64,000 bases of DNA from Cyclaneusma minus (GCA_037179335.1 JAKZHN010000006.1:1178001-1242000); one strand, 5' to 3'. Shown: positions 10,728 to 23,452, counted from the stretch's first letter. The notes: generated by a model from the sequence alone, not told the origin. Translations and numbers: made by a program.

Positions 10728-12525
10728 TTATGCAGTGCCAGGCAGACTCAGCCTGCTTCCCGATTTCTTCGTCATAACTTTCGTAATAGCGTGTCTGATC
10801 GTGACGCCCGCCCGCTCAATCTCCTTCTTGGTTAAGCCGGTAGTAATACACACCTTCAGAGCAGGCTGTAGTTGCCAGCTGCGATCCCTAGGTGTCGGGC
10901 TTTGGGGCAGTGGCATGCTGCGGATTCTGGTGATAAGGACGCCGTTTGCTAGGGTCTAAAATATCGCGATGTAAGCCAGGCGATCCGCACTATGTTTAGA
11001 GCAACTGGGGAGAAAGTTTACCTCATCAACACAATCCTGCAGAATCCTGTCCTGCTCCTCGATACTCAGATTCCTCGAGGCAACCACGGCAGGCTTGATG
11101 ACGAGCAACATAATCGGATTCTCCGGCGAGCTAGTGCAATTCACCCAGTCGCTTCGAGGGTCCAACTGTGCGCGCATGGTCTTGATATTTTCTCGGCTTT
11201 GTTGCAAAATCTCAGGCTGGCTTTGGAGCATGTTCAGCGTTTCGCTGGCTGTGGTGGCCAGAAGGGCGGGCAGAGCAGCGGAGTAGGTGTAGGCGGCGGC
11301 AGAGACACGCTGGTGCATGACAATATCGGCAGAACCGGCGCAGAACCCACCTCCCGCACACAAAGCACCGGCCAGGGAACCGACGATCATGTCGACTTGG
11401 GCAGCATCAACGTTTTGCGCTTCAGTTATTCCCCGTCCGGTTCTTCCTAGGACGCCGAAGGACCAAGTTTCGTCGAGGATAAGGCGGAATTTGTAGCGGA
11501 GTCTGAGCTCGATCTGTACACGAGTTAGAGAAGAAGCATGTAAACCGGGGTAATCTTCCACACACAAGCTTGGGAAGATCGGGGCAGTCTCCTGTAGTCT
11601 CAAAGAGGCCCTCGGTGATGATGAAGCGTCGAGTCAATGGCTTCTTCTTCTGCTCCTTAACCACGTTCTGCAATACCCGCTCCAAGTCTTCCATGTTGTT
11701 GTGATCGAACCATCGGATTGTGCTCCTGGAAGCCTGCAGACCCTTTCGAATCGAGTAGTTGACAGCCGCATCCGCCACAATGATGTCGCCGCGTTTGGAG
11801 AAGGCCGGAATGACACTGGAAATGGTGGAGAAGGCTTGCGCATAGATAATACAGCCCTCTGTACCCAAGCACGATGCGATATCGGCTTCAGTCTTCATAT
11901 GAACATCCTGAGTACCGTAGAATTGGGGAGGACCGCATGGCCCCACACCGTAAGTGCGCAATGTCTGTATGGCCTTCTCCTTGAGCTGTTCGTTGGCAAC
12001 GAAATTGTAGAAGTTGTATGAGGCGAGGTTCGTGACGGTTCGGCCATTGGACAACTTGGACTTGGGACCGGTGGGACTATCAGGAGCCCTATGTCAGCGT
12101 GCTTCGGAGACAGGGGAGAAATGGGGAAAAGCATACCCAAGAATCACCGGTAGTTTCTCGCTTTCGGCCTCCTCAACCTGGGTCTGCGCCGGAACCAAGG
12201 GCTCGGGCTGCCATTCGTCGACAAGGTCATCGATCTCCTGGTCCAATAAGTGAGTATGAGCTACTCCTCGCGGGCATGACACGGAACTGACCTCCTCGGA
12301 CAATTTTACGAAGTTCTTCTTGTGAGTTGAGTAGGACGGCGCAAGTAGGTAGCGGACAAAGAAGACGATCAAGACGAGCTCAATGGCAGAGCGGACCGGG
12401 TCGTCCTGATACGACGATTTGATGTACCGAATCAGCATGGCCGAGCCGGGCATCTTCTGAAAGGTGTTGGACAGTTCATCGAAGGAATAGAGGATCAGCC
12501 TCTGGGCATCGTGGAGGTCCATCAT
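10728..12525 (-). CDS. lcb1: serine palmitoyltransferase subunit 1 (Lcb1)
   Basis: Lcb1 pairs with Lcb2 in the endoplasmic reticulum to condense serine with palmitoyl-CoA, the first step of sphingolipid synthesis. Five exons on the minus strand (12292-12525, 12137-12237, 11566-12076, 11022-11513, 10728-10955) give 521 residues with consistent phase. Seen: an N-terminal membrane segment (SAIELVLIVFFVRYLLAP), the EEEIDDLVDEW motif, then the aminotransferase fold with SNGRTVTNLASYNFYNF, YGVGPCGPPQFYG and LILDETWSFGVLGRTGRG. At the place where Lcb2 carries the PLP-binding Lys, this protein reads GSLAGALCAGGGF without Lys, as expected for the non-catalytic subunit. The start is MM at 12525 or 12522; the upstream frame to 12756 is open but unlike the family. 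The first intron is 54 nt with no stop, so retention would insert 18 residues. Confidence 0.95.
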
Positions 12526-13163
12526 GTCTGGCGGATCGCATACCACAGCGAATTGTTTTGGTTCAAAAGTGGAGGACCGTCCTTCGGGAGATGCGCGTGC
12601 AACAGTGAGTGGATCAATCAGTTGAACGGCTTGTGGCTTGGATAACGTGCGTTGTAACCCGAGGCGCTCATCGAGAGAGTTCATGAGCAAGTATCCCCCT
12701 GGGGTCTCGGCCTTCGCGAGATGCTGCGCCGCCGCGGGCCGACACGCACCCGACACGGCACGACCGTTTGCTTTTACATCTGGTAGGGAAGGAATCGGGT
12801 TTGGATAAGCTTACCAATACAGTCACACAATCATCATCACGCGAAAGCGAGGCTCGAGAGGTGTACAGTGAAGCCTTGCATTATTAACACATAACTAACT
12901 CCCCTATGCTTGCCGATCATTAGCTGCAAAGCTGCAGATTCAAGAGGCCGCTGCACATGTGTTCCTTCTTGCTCCTAAGACTAAACGAAAAACCGATACA
13001 GAAGAAACGGAGAGTCCTCTAAGCCGTGTACCATGCAACCCCCCCAAAAACAATCTTTATGAGACACACGCCGTGAACAGCGAAGCAATGTGCTATCAAG
13101 TGACCCAAGGTCGAGATATAGACACGTCCTTGAGATCCCTATTTTACATGTCCGCCGCTGGAC
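12526..13163. other. intergenic region between lcb1 and fks1
   Basis: About 640 bp holding the Lcb1 promoter and leader and the 3' end of the Fks1 transcript (both genes are on the minus strand, so Lcb1 lies downstream of Fks1). No gene seen. Confidence 0.5.
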
Positions 13164-16100
13164 TTAGAATAACTTGATCTTGGAGCCAGACGTGCTGGTC
13201 GCAGTGGCCGACGCCGATCCGGTACCGGTACCAGTCTCTGGTCCACCAGTATCGTTGTTGTTCTGGCCAGTGGGTTGGATCAGACCAGAGATCGGGAGAC
13301 TCAAGCTCTTGGTCAGGTCTCCGATATGGCTACTGGCCACAATGGGACCAGCGATCAAGAGCACAAAGACAATCAGCAGGAAGAAGTACATGACGGCGAA
13401 TCGCCAGACACGTCTCTTGCGGAGCTTCGACTGCTTCATGGAGTAAATGGGGGGTCGAATTTGACGGCTGCACAGTTGTTAGTAAGGAGCGTTAAATGCA
13501 AGAGATCGAATGTACTAACCTAGGACGCAACCAGAAAAGCATGGTCGAGTGCAGCATGTCCACTTTGGGGATCATGATGATCGGGAACATGAAGAAGAGC
13601 AGGGTGTGACCGAGGATGAAATCCGCCGAGAACATGCCGAGTTCGGTAATCTTGCAGAGGAATTCACGGGCAGGCTGCGAGACAGTGTGCCATCCCATGG
13701 AGTACCATTTTCCAGTCCAGAAAGCAATGTTAGCGGTGTCAGTCTTCATTTCGCGAGTCAAGGCCAAGCAAATGATGAGCTTGTAGATGAAGCGCTGGAT
13801 GGCAATGACCGTGATCATTCCGATGAGAGCCTTGGCGAATATGAAGCCTTCCAAGAAGAACATCACCTCGAAGAAGACAATGAGCATGATGACCGCAATG
13901 GCGTGGGCGATGGCGGCAAGCACTGATCCGAACTTCTTACAGCACATGCTGAAGACCGGGCCCATACAACAGGCCATACCAAAGAAAGCACCCAGAACAC
14001 CTGCGTTGATGGCTATCGGAGCGAAGGCGCACAAAGCAAGACGAATGATTGAGTTGGTAGCTGTGGCGGTTTTGTCGTTGGGGTAGACACCAGTCTGGGC
14101 GTTGATGAAAAGGTAGGGGATGAAGGACACAATGATGAGCACAAGAGGACCAAGGATCTCGCCGAAGATGAGGTTTGAGATTCCTACACGAGCGGCATCT
14201 CCTGAGAGCTTAGATGATGGGTCACCAAGGACCTTGCGCTTGTAACCGGTAATTCTGGTACGAGACAATCGGCAGTATGCAATCCAGGATGAGGAGTGGG
14301 ATCTCGAGTTACCACGAGACAACCAGCGAAGGAAGTCACGGTAGTCAATGAAGAAGTCGTCCCATGCAAACTGGTGAGGGTTGTAGACGAATGGCGAGAT
14401 GCACATGGCCAGAATTGTGATCCAGAAGTACGTCAGAGCCGGCTGCCACACAGTGACTGTGGCAAACAGCAGCATCATGAGAGTACGAGCGCCGAGATAA
14501 ATCGAAGGCCCAGCGAATCGAGAGTAGAGAATACCGAAGGGAATACGGGCTGTGGCGAAACCACGACCTGTACCGATGTATCGAGCACCTCCGAAGGACA
14601 GATCCTGTTGGACGGCGTTGGCATAAATTTGACACACGAAGACTTCGAACAAGAACGAGAATGAACCAAGTTGCTTGCCAAGACGAGTTGCAGCTCTCCA
14701 CGCACCACGCTCGGTCAACTCTTGTACCACGAGGGGCAGGAAAGAGATGAAGAACACGATGAAAATGGAGATGATACAACGCCAGACCCAGTCGCCAATG
14801 GGAGCCACATTGTCGCAACCAGTGGGGTAGAGGGGATCGGTAATTGGCTTGTTCTTGTTGTAGTTGCAGGCAATGACTTGGTTGGCGAGAGCACCGTAGT
14901 TGATCAGGCAGATCATGAACATCTGCACTGACAGCATGATGAACATGTTGTTCAAATGGAAACCAGGATGGGCGTAGTAGAAGGACAGGAATCGATCGAG
15001 CGGAAGTTGTGTGCCGAGGTAGTAGTATTCTCGAGCCAACATCTGTTCACCCATACCAGTTCCGATCTTGGTGGTGAAGTTCAGGACGGAGCCAAAACCC
15101 AAATCACGACCCTTACCACATTGGTAGTACTCGCAGTGCTTAATACGTCCACCTCGGAGAAGAGCGGTCATTCCGGCAAAAATATCCTCATTGAGATGCA
15201 GACCCTTTTGAGCCTTGGAGACACCACCTCGAGTCGTCATGAAAATACCGTTCAGGAAATCAGGGTGACCATAATGGAGCTTGCCACCGATTTGAGCCAA
15301 TGTACGGGCAAAGAGAGTACCGAATGTCTGTTCCTTTCCAGCAGCAAGATCACCAAGGACACCAATGTTCTCGGAGAAAATGTATTCACGGGCACCGAGA
15401 ATGGCGACTGGGTCCTTGTGCGGGTTCTTGACACCAGGAGTGTAAGGAGAGACGTTGTCTGTGGTCATTTCGTCGAACTCAGCGAGGACGCTGCGAATCT
15501 TCAAACATTCCTCAAGATAGTTGTCCTGGTTGGCATCGATAAGTTGCATGTATTCACCACGGTAGAAGATGAGAGAGTGGTTCTGGTTGTCCGACTTTCC
15601 GTCACCGAGAATTGGGTTACCAGACAGCTGAACACGGAACTTGGGTCGGCGCAGGCCGTTCTCCATGATCTCGGAGTGACCATCGATGAGGGCAGAGTAC
15701 AAACGGGGCTCATCGCCCTCGTTCGCAGGTGGCTCTTCGTCGAGGTAGGCGATTTGCAGATCAGGGTATGCGCGCAACAAGAATTCGGTGTTTTCCATCT
15801 CTTCCTTCTTGAACTTGGCGTAACGCTGCATGGAAACAATGAGCTTGAACTTGCGACGGGCCATGCGCTCAAGCTCGCGCTCGAGCTTGTCAGAATTTCC
15901 ACCAAACATCTGGACGACCTCAGGGTTCTCAACGCGGTAGAGCAGCTTGATAGCACGGCTGTAATTCATGAAACCAGAGATCGTGCGGTACAAGGTCTGA
16001 GAACGAAGAGAGGCCCAGATACGAGTTCGCAGAGTGTACTCGGGAGCAGCAGACTTGAAACCAATGCAGTAGAAAGGAAGATCGTCAATCTTGCTCTTGG

Positions 16101-19095
16101 CGGTATCCTTCTCGTTCTTCTCGTAGTCTCCATTGAATTGCGAAGTTTCATCAGCCAGAATCTTGGTGTCCTTGACAAAGCAATCCCACTCGTGAGGATG
16201 AAGCTGCTTGAGGTACTCGAGCAGCGTGACACGAGAGTAGGGTTCGTCCTCGCGAATAATTTCACGTAGAGAGAGGAGAATCTTTTCGCTGTAGTGAGGA
16301 ATCAGGACAGTGAAAGTTGGCATGTTGTCAACCGGGACTGGTTCTGGGATGGGAGTGGACATCGACTGAGCAAAGAAGGATATTCTGCGCTCGGCCTCGC
16401 TTCCAGCGGGGAAGAATTCAGTCTTGAACGAGTGATCCTCTTGGGAGACGAAGAAAGTAGGCGCTCTCAATGTTCTCTTTCCTTCCTGTTCCGATGGGAC
16501 CTGGTGGTAAAGCAGCTTCTGGACATGGTCGATGGCCAGCAGATGCTCACGGTACATGGAGATGACGATGGCGTTCCAGATCTGGGAGATCAGGACCTTC
16601 GGCTTGTACTTGATTTCCATGTCCGTCGTTGCCAGGACCTTGGAATAGATACGCTTCGGGAGACGCGAGAAGATGTTTCTCCACGGGGTCCAGATAGACA
16701 CACCGAGGTAGAAAGACCTGGCGACCGAGAAGACTGTGTTCATGATAATGTACCACAGGTAGGTATCGAGGAAGAAGAAAATCTGATCGGTGAAGATCAT
16801 CAGGCCCAGTAGAATTTGGGGTTGCTTCGTGCAGAGAATATCCGCGCTTGCACTGCCCAAAAGCGCATCACCGAGACAGCTGTTGATTTTCATGATGGAT
16901 AGATACCGAATAGGGTCACGAATGGACAGCGTCAAGAATCCGTACGATTCGGCAAGCTTTGGCGCAAAAACGCAAACCCATAGTCCGTAAGACATCCACA
17001 TGTTGTTGCCCTTCAGGCGCGGCCAGCTGGCGGTAAATGTCTGACTGGCCACATAGCGTCTGGTCTTTCCACCTAGGTAACTTCCGAAGAGACCACCGAT
17101 AGGCATAACCGCAAAGAAGAAGAACGTGACCAGGGAGACCAAGAACTGGATGATACCGAGAGGTTTCGCAATCGAGCTAGTCTCAGAGATACCGAAAATG
17201 TAAACCGAAGGAGCGATGTTGATGACGAAGACCAGAATGAGGAACAGGAGACGCTTCGTAAGATGCTGCGCACCAGCCCAACGACGGGGAACATATGCCC
17301 ATTCAGCCAGAGTCGCAAGAATCATGATCAAACTCGCGATCGTACCACCCAAAGCAACAGCAGACCATTGAGCAGCTGGGTTCGGACTCGGGTTGTGGAT
17401 CTGAGTGTAGTTGTGCGTGTAGAGCGAAGGAGAGTTGAATGCAGTAAAGTACCAAAACGTGGTGATGTGGATGACCCAAATACGGTTGAAGTTGATCAGA
17501 AGATGGAACCATGAACGAGTCTCGATGTACGTCTTGAAGAATGTCTTCTTCCACGAAACTTCCTTCAGCTTGAGGTAACGCTCGGCAGGTGGAACATCAA
17601 CAAGTCGGGTCTTGTCTTCCAGCACAATACGCTCAATACCCTCGGGGTACCAGAAGAGCTGGTTGCAGTCATCGTATCCGATGATCTTATTGTGGTCTCT
17701 CTCACGGCGGACATATTTGCCGTCAAGAATCTCGTATCCCTGGTCTCTGCAGTACTGGTAAAGGGGAGTGATGACTGTGTTGAGGAAGGTAAACTCCTCG
17801 ACTGGCTCGACCAGGTTCTGGCAAGCGGGGGAGTTGAGGTAGTCCTCGGCACACTTGTAGATAAAACACAGACATTCAGGCATGAACCTGACCTGGTTGG
17901 CTTCACCCCAGCAGAGGAGGTACAAGGCGATCTGGCGAACACGATCGTGCTGGGACATGCGGTTCATGCGTGTCTTCCACCTGTACTCGGCAGCTTCCAA
18001 GCTGTTGTCGCCCTCGAGTTGCTCCAAAGTCTGTGCCTCGTTCTGGGCATCGGCCTTGGCCTTTGCAGCTTTGCGAGCCTTGCGGGTTCGTCGATTGGCC
18101 TTGCCCAATTTCATGTTGGCGAAACCGACCGCGTCGTCCAGATCGAGATGGGCGGCAAAGTACCACTTTCGGTAGTTGGCATTGTCACCACCAATGTAAT
18201 CAGCGTGCAGCGAGAGCAGAGCCTGATTCGGGGTCATGCGCGAAGCCCTGGAGTCCAGGAGCGTCATGAAATGGTCGTACATGTTGCGCATGCTATCACG
18301 CTGGAAGCCAAACTTTGCGGTCAGATCAAGGAAGATATCCTCGACTTCCTCCTTCGACAGAGGGATCTGGGCGTCAGAAGTCCATGCCGGGTAAGGCTCA
18401 CGAGACCGCTGACCAACAGGCAGAACGTTGTTGTAGTCCATTCCGTAGTTTGGTGTCGAGGCTCCAGAGGATCGGTTACCGCCGTAGGACACTTGTGACG
18501 ATGGGGGCCTGTATCCATTGCCACCCATCTGGCTCTCATTGTAGCTGTTGTAGCGCTCATCACCACGGCCGTAGTAGTCCATATCAGCTGCACGGGCCAT
18601 ATCAGATCTCATGGTGAAATCACTGAAAGTCTCGGAATCTTCTTCGGAATCGCCGCGGCGCTTGCCCTTGGGAGCACCACCTTGGCCGTTGTATGGCTGC
18701 TGGCCTGCGGCGTTGCCACCTTGGTCGTAATATTGGTCATTGTAGTATTCGTCCTGGTACTGGCCTTCATGGCCGCCGGCGTAGTATCCGCCTTCCTGCT
18801 GGTACGGGTTGTTGGCGTCGGCATTGTAGTAGCCACTGCATCACAGTCATTAGCAACTGCTTCTCAACAAGGGCGCAGGACTTGGGCAGACTCACGCTTC
18901 ATCGTAGTAGCCATCACCGCCATGGCCATGCTGCTCGTGAGCAGCGTCTGCGTGACCAGCATGCTCCGCTTGGTATCCGGCGTTGTGTTGGTCGTAGTAT
19001 CCTTGGTTCCCATCATCCTGGTAGTAGGAGTCGGTGTTACCCTCCTGATGATGGCCGTAGCCATCATCGTAGTGGCCCGCGGGATGGCCCGACAT
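13164..19095 (-). CDS. fks1: 1,3-beta-glucan synthase catalytic subunit (Fks1, GT48)
   Basis: Plasma-membrane enzyme making beta-1,3-glucan from UDP-glucose; target of echinocandins. Three coding exons on the minus strand (18896-19095, 13520-18835, 13164-13467; introns of 60 and 52 nt) give 1,939 residues, normal for the family. The N-terminal ~125 residues are a Gly/Tyr/Asp/Gln-rich low-complexity region. Then come the FKS1 domain (about 200-320), six or so N-terminal membrane helices, the large cytosolic GT48 region (about 850-1,350) and a second membrane block. Echinocandin hot spot 1 reads FLTLSIRDP (residues 700-708); hot spot 2 reads DWVWRCII (1415-1422). The last exon restores the FWLRPSRQIRPPIYSMKQSK tail and a final membrane helix. 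The start at 19095 (MSGHPAGHYDDGYG) matches filamentous fungal orthologues. A leader intron is likely just upstream. No frameshift is seen. Confidence 0.97.
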
Positions 19096-19119
19096 GGTTA
19101 TTGCTCACGGAAGACAGGT

Positions 19120-19202
19120 CTGTAACAGGAGAGTTGTGGTCAGTCTTGATGTTGACTGCAGACAGTGCGCGCTGCAGCGACGGGCCGCGTCGAGGGACGC
19201 AC
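19120..19202 (-). other. probable 5'-UTR intron of fks1
   Basis: On the minus strand a donor GAAAG|GTGCGT (intron start 19202) and an acceptor with ACTGAC branch and CTGTTACAG (intron end 19120) bracket 83 nt. The intron lies 24 nt upstream of the Fks1 ATG. Splice-site form is the only evidence. Confidence 0.5.
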
Positions 19203-19659
19203 CTTTCAAAGACTCATTGGCCAACTCATTAAAATCGGATGAGTGAAGATGCAGAGGTCGTGGCTGTCAAGGCTCTCACACCGGAACGATTGCTTGGGTT
19301 GGAAAGAATGGAATGTAACAGCGGGCGAGGTGGACGCGCCCGTGGTTGACTTATTATGGGCGTCGGGTCGGCGAACAGGAGCTCCTTCCCGCACAATTGG
19401 GCGTGCAACGAAAGGAATGGAGGCCGTCGGTCGGAGAGACTGACGAGAAGCTCCGTGGGGAGGGAGAGTCGTAATCGCGATGCTGGTGTCGACCTTTGCC
19501 GTGGGTTTGGTCAGAAAGGTGGAAGGGGAAGAAGGAGGCGGAGGAAGTTGGAAAATCAAGATCAGGGAGTGCTTCAATCAGCGAAGCGCACGGCACACCA
19601 GCGTCCAGACAGCACAGAGGCAGCCGACAGGGCGGCGCAAAAGATGCAGGACTTGTTGT

Positions 19660-19695
19660 CCATAAATACCACCGTTCTGCGCGTCCTGATTGGCT
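19660..19695 (-). promoter_or_regulatory. candidate CCAAT and TATA elements for fks1
   Basis: Read on the minus strand, AGCCAATCAG (19686-19695, the CCAAT form bound by the Hap/CBF complex) is followed about 20 nt later by GGTATTTATGG (19660-19670). Position and spacing fit a core promoter about 570 bp upstream of the ATG. Function is inferred. Confidence 0.35.
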
Positions 19696-20503
19696 GTACG
19701 CCGCACACTAACAGCGGGGGCTTCTCCTTTGGGCGACGCCGCAGTGCTTCAATCTCAGGGGCCCAAGGGCATCAATTCTCATGGCATGAACATGGTCCTC
19801 CGTCATTCAACTCTGCTGCTGTGCGCGAAGCTGCTTCTTTGACGCCTGCAACTGCTAAAAACTGCTAATTCACATCCTCCAAGCCCTGAGTGCGGACCAT
19901 CGCCGGCCGCCACGTCGATACATACCTATGCTCTGCTGCATGGGCATGAATTGGAACTTCTGCTTGCTTCGGGGTCTCACCCAACCTTTCTTTTCTGATG
20001 ACAACTGTCAAAAAAAGTAGAACACCGAATGCTCTCGGCTGTCGACCAGCCAAGTCTCAACATGTTGACCTCCATCTTCTTCCATCGGAGTCATGATTAC
20101 TAGGAAGGTTGCCCGCTCGGCAGAACCGGTTTCCATCTCGAATCTTGGCTCGGTGGCTTGCTCTCTCTTCGCCCATAAAGCGGCCACTGGCACTATACTT
20201 GAGAAATGCAGTAATACCCCTTGTGGGGACTTTCAGCCTGGTCCGGGTTCTCCTGAGACTTGCTGATTCCCAAGCGGGAATAGCTGGCCCCTGGAGGATC
20301 ATTTTATCGCCAGAGGCCCTCAAGCCACATTTTGTGAAGGCCAATCGCGCTCCCGGTCAATCTGTCGGCAGGGCTAGGATCTTCGAGCACTACTACGACC
20401 TAGTTCAGGGGCAATTGGAAATCTTCCGTCACGGAACTTCCCTCCATGTCGCTGCCAGCTTGAACGCCCTCACTCTTGGTGATCAGAAATATTGAAAGGA
20501 CCT

Positions 20504-20617
20504 GGGGATATTGGAAATTTTCGAAAATATTCAGATGACCAGAAATACCCAGAGTAATTAGGCACATCCAGGGTGATCGGGAGTGTTCAGAGTAATCGGG
20601 AATATCAATATTCAAGC
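20504..20617. repeat. 19-bp degenerate tandem array, locus 2 (reverse orientation)
   Basis: Six units of exactly 19 nt: 20504-20522, 20523-20541, 20542-20560, 20561-20579, 20580-20598, 20599-20617. Typical unit: GGAGTGTTCAGAGTAATCG. The half after the palindromic core reads GAGTAATTA-like, which is the reverse complement of the form at the other loci. Confidence 0.75.
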
Positions 20618-21139
20618 TACGGTCGGTCATAAGGTAGAAAGATCTCACAGCGGCGGTCCGCTAGAAATTGATAGCGTTTGGTGATGATAACCGGGGTCCG
20701 AAAAGCGAGATCTTGAAACATAGTCGACTGTGGATTGATACATGTAAGCACCAAGCTGTTGGGCTGGACATGTCACGATGTCGTGGAGATGCCGAACTGG
20801 CCGTCCTTCCGGGAGCGCCAGCTCAAGAAGCTATTCTTTGCTTTTATCTCACATCTCTCACTACCTATACTCGACCACTGCGGAACTTTGAGTTTGGGCT
20901 GATACGTGGCTCATGTCTAGGTACTTAGCCTTTTGCCCGTCGGTTGAGGCGTTTTTGACGAACCCTGGGGCTTGATAGCACAATAGGAGCATTTTGTAAT
21001 CTCGGTCATGAGGGCCTCCGGAAGATGTATTTTGTGATTTGAGATTTCCACGTTTACAACGTCTAGCAGCGCCTTCGTCATAGTACTATGGACCAGAAGG
21101 CGGTTGTTCTCTCGGAAAATCGAAATACTCTTCATGAAT

Positions 21140-21272
21140 ATAAAGTTTCTAATTCCCAAGGATACTCTTAAACGCTTGAAATATTCCGAATTACTGGGAA
21201 TAATCCTATTTACTGGGAATGTTATTAATACTGAGAGCATTCTTGGATATTTGGGATATATTCTCCATCGTT
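21140..21272. repeat. 19-bp degenerate tandem array, locus 3
   Basis: Seven phase-locked units: 21140-21158, 21159-21177, 21178-21196, 21197-21215, 21216-21234, 21235-21253, 21254-21272. Clearest unit: GAAATATTCCGAATTACTG followed by GGAATAATCCTATTTACTG. Confidence 0.75.
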
Positions 21273-22333
21273 GGGATGGGTGAGATCCCCAATTCCAGTC
21301 TTCTGAGGGCCAAGGTGAAAGTATAGAAGAAATAACCACATTGAAGCCCCCCTGAACATCACCTCTGGCTGTCCAGATCTCTGGGCTACATGTACCTTTG
21401 AGCGCACCGAAATCCGATTATGAACCATTCATATGCAGCATCGCAACTACTGCAGCAGCCTCGTGGGTTCAATCCGGGTTCAATCCAGTCTCATCACTTG
21501 TCAGGCTCTCTACTTGTACGCAGATTCATGTCATCGTTATCGAGTCAGGGCGGCGGTCTTCTGGAACATGGAAGTTTACAACAAGTTCCAGTGGACTGAA
21601 CGGCCCACACCAGACTCTTTGAGCACATAATGGCTAGAAACCCCGAGGGAAGAGACGCGATTGGCTTTCAAATGTGAAATTAATAAAAGCCTCAATAGTA
21701 TAATCATGATGTTATTATATTCAATTATGTGGCATTGCGTGGTCGCCACTTATTGCGGGTCCTATGTGCCTGGGTTAGCCTCAACCGTGTCCAGAAATAG
21801 AAGGGCGGTGATCAACACCAAGTGGGCTGTGCTGCATGAAAATAGGAGGCGACCGCGTTCTTGGTGGCGAACATCAATGATGCTCCATGTCGACATGGAG
21901 ACGACCACCTTTTTCTGCCATCGACAACTCGACCACCGTTTGCCTGAGCTAGGGGAAACGGCGTGTGGCAACATGCTACTAGAGTACGACAGCAAGCAAC
22001 TCGACTGATCGTTTGATACATACGAGGACGGGACCTGATGAACATTACTTTCGCTGTATCTACTAAACATGTGATAGGCCACGTGACCCTACATTGCTGC
22101 TGTGTTCTTGTCGGCGAGGCGAGGCGCATAGGTCTGGAACACCACACCCCGAGGCAAATCAAGCAGTGCCATGAGGCCAAGGCCTTCGAATGTTCGAAGA
22201 TGTCTCAACAAGCCTTTTCCGTTGCTTCCAAACGCTGCCGCAAAACAAGCTCTTTTGACAGGTCTGAAAGGCGCCGCCTCGTGGTGGCATTTCTTGAGTC
22301 TTGTGCGCTCACTCCAGAACCTTTTGAGATCTA

Positions 22334-22430
22334 GGAATTCTCCCAATAAGTGAGAACATCTCCAAAATTCTAAATGCCCAGGAATATGCTGAATAACTGG
22401 GAAGTTTTTTAGTCATTTTGAATATTATTT
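22334..22430. repeat. 19-bp repeat family, decayed locus 4
   Basis: Recognisable fragments such as GGAATATGCTGAATAACTG and GAATTCTCCCAATAAGTGA occur with approximate 19-nt spacing. Decay is stronger than at the other loci. Confidence 0.45.
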
Positions 22431-23452
22431 TTCGTGTGATTGTAAACGCTCTCAAGCTGAGCGCACAAGAATTGTCACCAAGAGGGCGCCATCACATGAT
22501 GGGACCCTTTTCCTGCCTTCCAAGTTCCTGTCTCTTCTGGGCTTCTGCGTCTGGTGGGCGTGCGTGGAGTCCGCTGGTGTTTAAGATTTGGCTGACGCAG
22601 GACAGGAGGCATGGGGCCCAATTATCCACGACGGTTCCTGTTGAGCCATCTCCCGAGCAGCCGTCTGGGCCAATTGGCGCATGTTCTGTGCCTCTGTCAT
22701 CCGCAGACAAGCTCATAGAGGCCCGTATCGCTCACATCGAAGGGGTACATGTGCTTCGTTGACAGCCGTGAGCAGGCGTTCGCGGCCTCTGCACGGCATT
22801 GAAGCTCATGTTTTCCCGGGTCGTATTATTCCCACAATTCGCCAGCTTCATGATGTGTTCGTGCGAGTCGGCGATCGGCAGCTAGGCAAAATAGTGGCAC
22901 AACCACTGCTCCATCCGGCACAAACCAGCACGAATTGAGGTCGTGGAGACCCCGGCCATTGCGCGTATGGCCCGGCGGATGCCCGAAGGAGTGGGCGGCC
23001 GTAATATTATTCATTTCTTCTCGCTGGAACGCGCCCAGCCAGAAGGCCGTACATAGACCGTGCCGGACGCTCCCAAACTCCTGTTACATGCACTCTTCGC
23101 TCACCACTAATTAATTCTTCGTGCAAACGTTCTTCCCTTTTCCCGTGCTCTTGCCAAGCCTCTGGCAATCCTGCTTCGTCAATTTGCATTGCAAACCGCA
23201 ACCTTTCTCGACAACCACTCTTTATACCCATTCACGCTCGTTGGCTGCTTCCTCGCCTTCCATTGCAGAGGCAGTTGCTCCGTTAGCTTCTCCTAGCTCT
23301 TTCCACCACTGCGCCTTCGTTCACGAGTTTGACGGGCCCTGCTTGCTCCCGACTGCCCCTTCATACTTGAGGCGGACACAACCTCTTGTACATCCATCAT
23401 CCGCGAACTTTGATCAACTCAGAGGCATCTTGGCCACTCCACGTTTTCGACC

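Larger units (their letters stand above)
19203..23452. other. 4.2-kb intergenic region with three 19-bp repeat loci
   Basis: The left 700 bp are the Fks1 leader and promoter and the right 400 bp the GH72 promoter; the middle is AT-rich, decayed repeat DNA. Several frames of 60-170 residues exist (for example 19356-19868 plus, 20917-21339 minus), but none has a domain, a signal peptide or splice partners. A short direct repeat, GGGTTCAATCC twice near 21468-21489, resembles a tRNA B box but lacks a tRNA body. Confidence 0.5.

Noticed and set aside
14956..16269. 437-residue open frame on the plus strand across fks1
   Set aside because: Complementary to the highly conserved GT48 region; composition (Val/Leu/Glu-rich) is typical of an antisense shadow.
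19356..19868. 170-residue plus-strand frame upstream of fks1
   Set aside because: Lies in the Fks1 leader/promoter, Arg-rich random composition, no partner exons.
21466..21490. Doubled GGGTTCAATCC resembling a tRNA B box
   Set aside because: No A box or acceptor stem at the right distance; treated as a short direct repeat.
19860..22440. A transposon body between fks1 and the GH72 gene
   Set aside because: AT-rich and repeat-bearing, but no transposase, reverse transcriptase or terminal repeats could be found.
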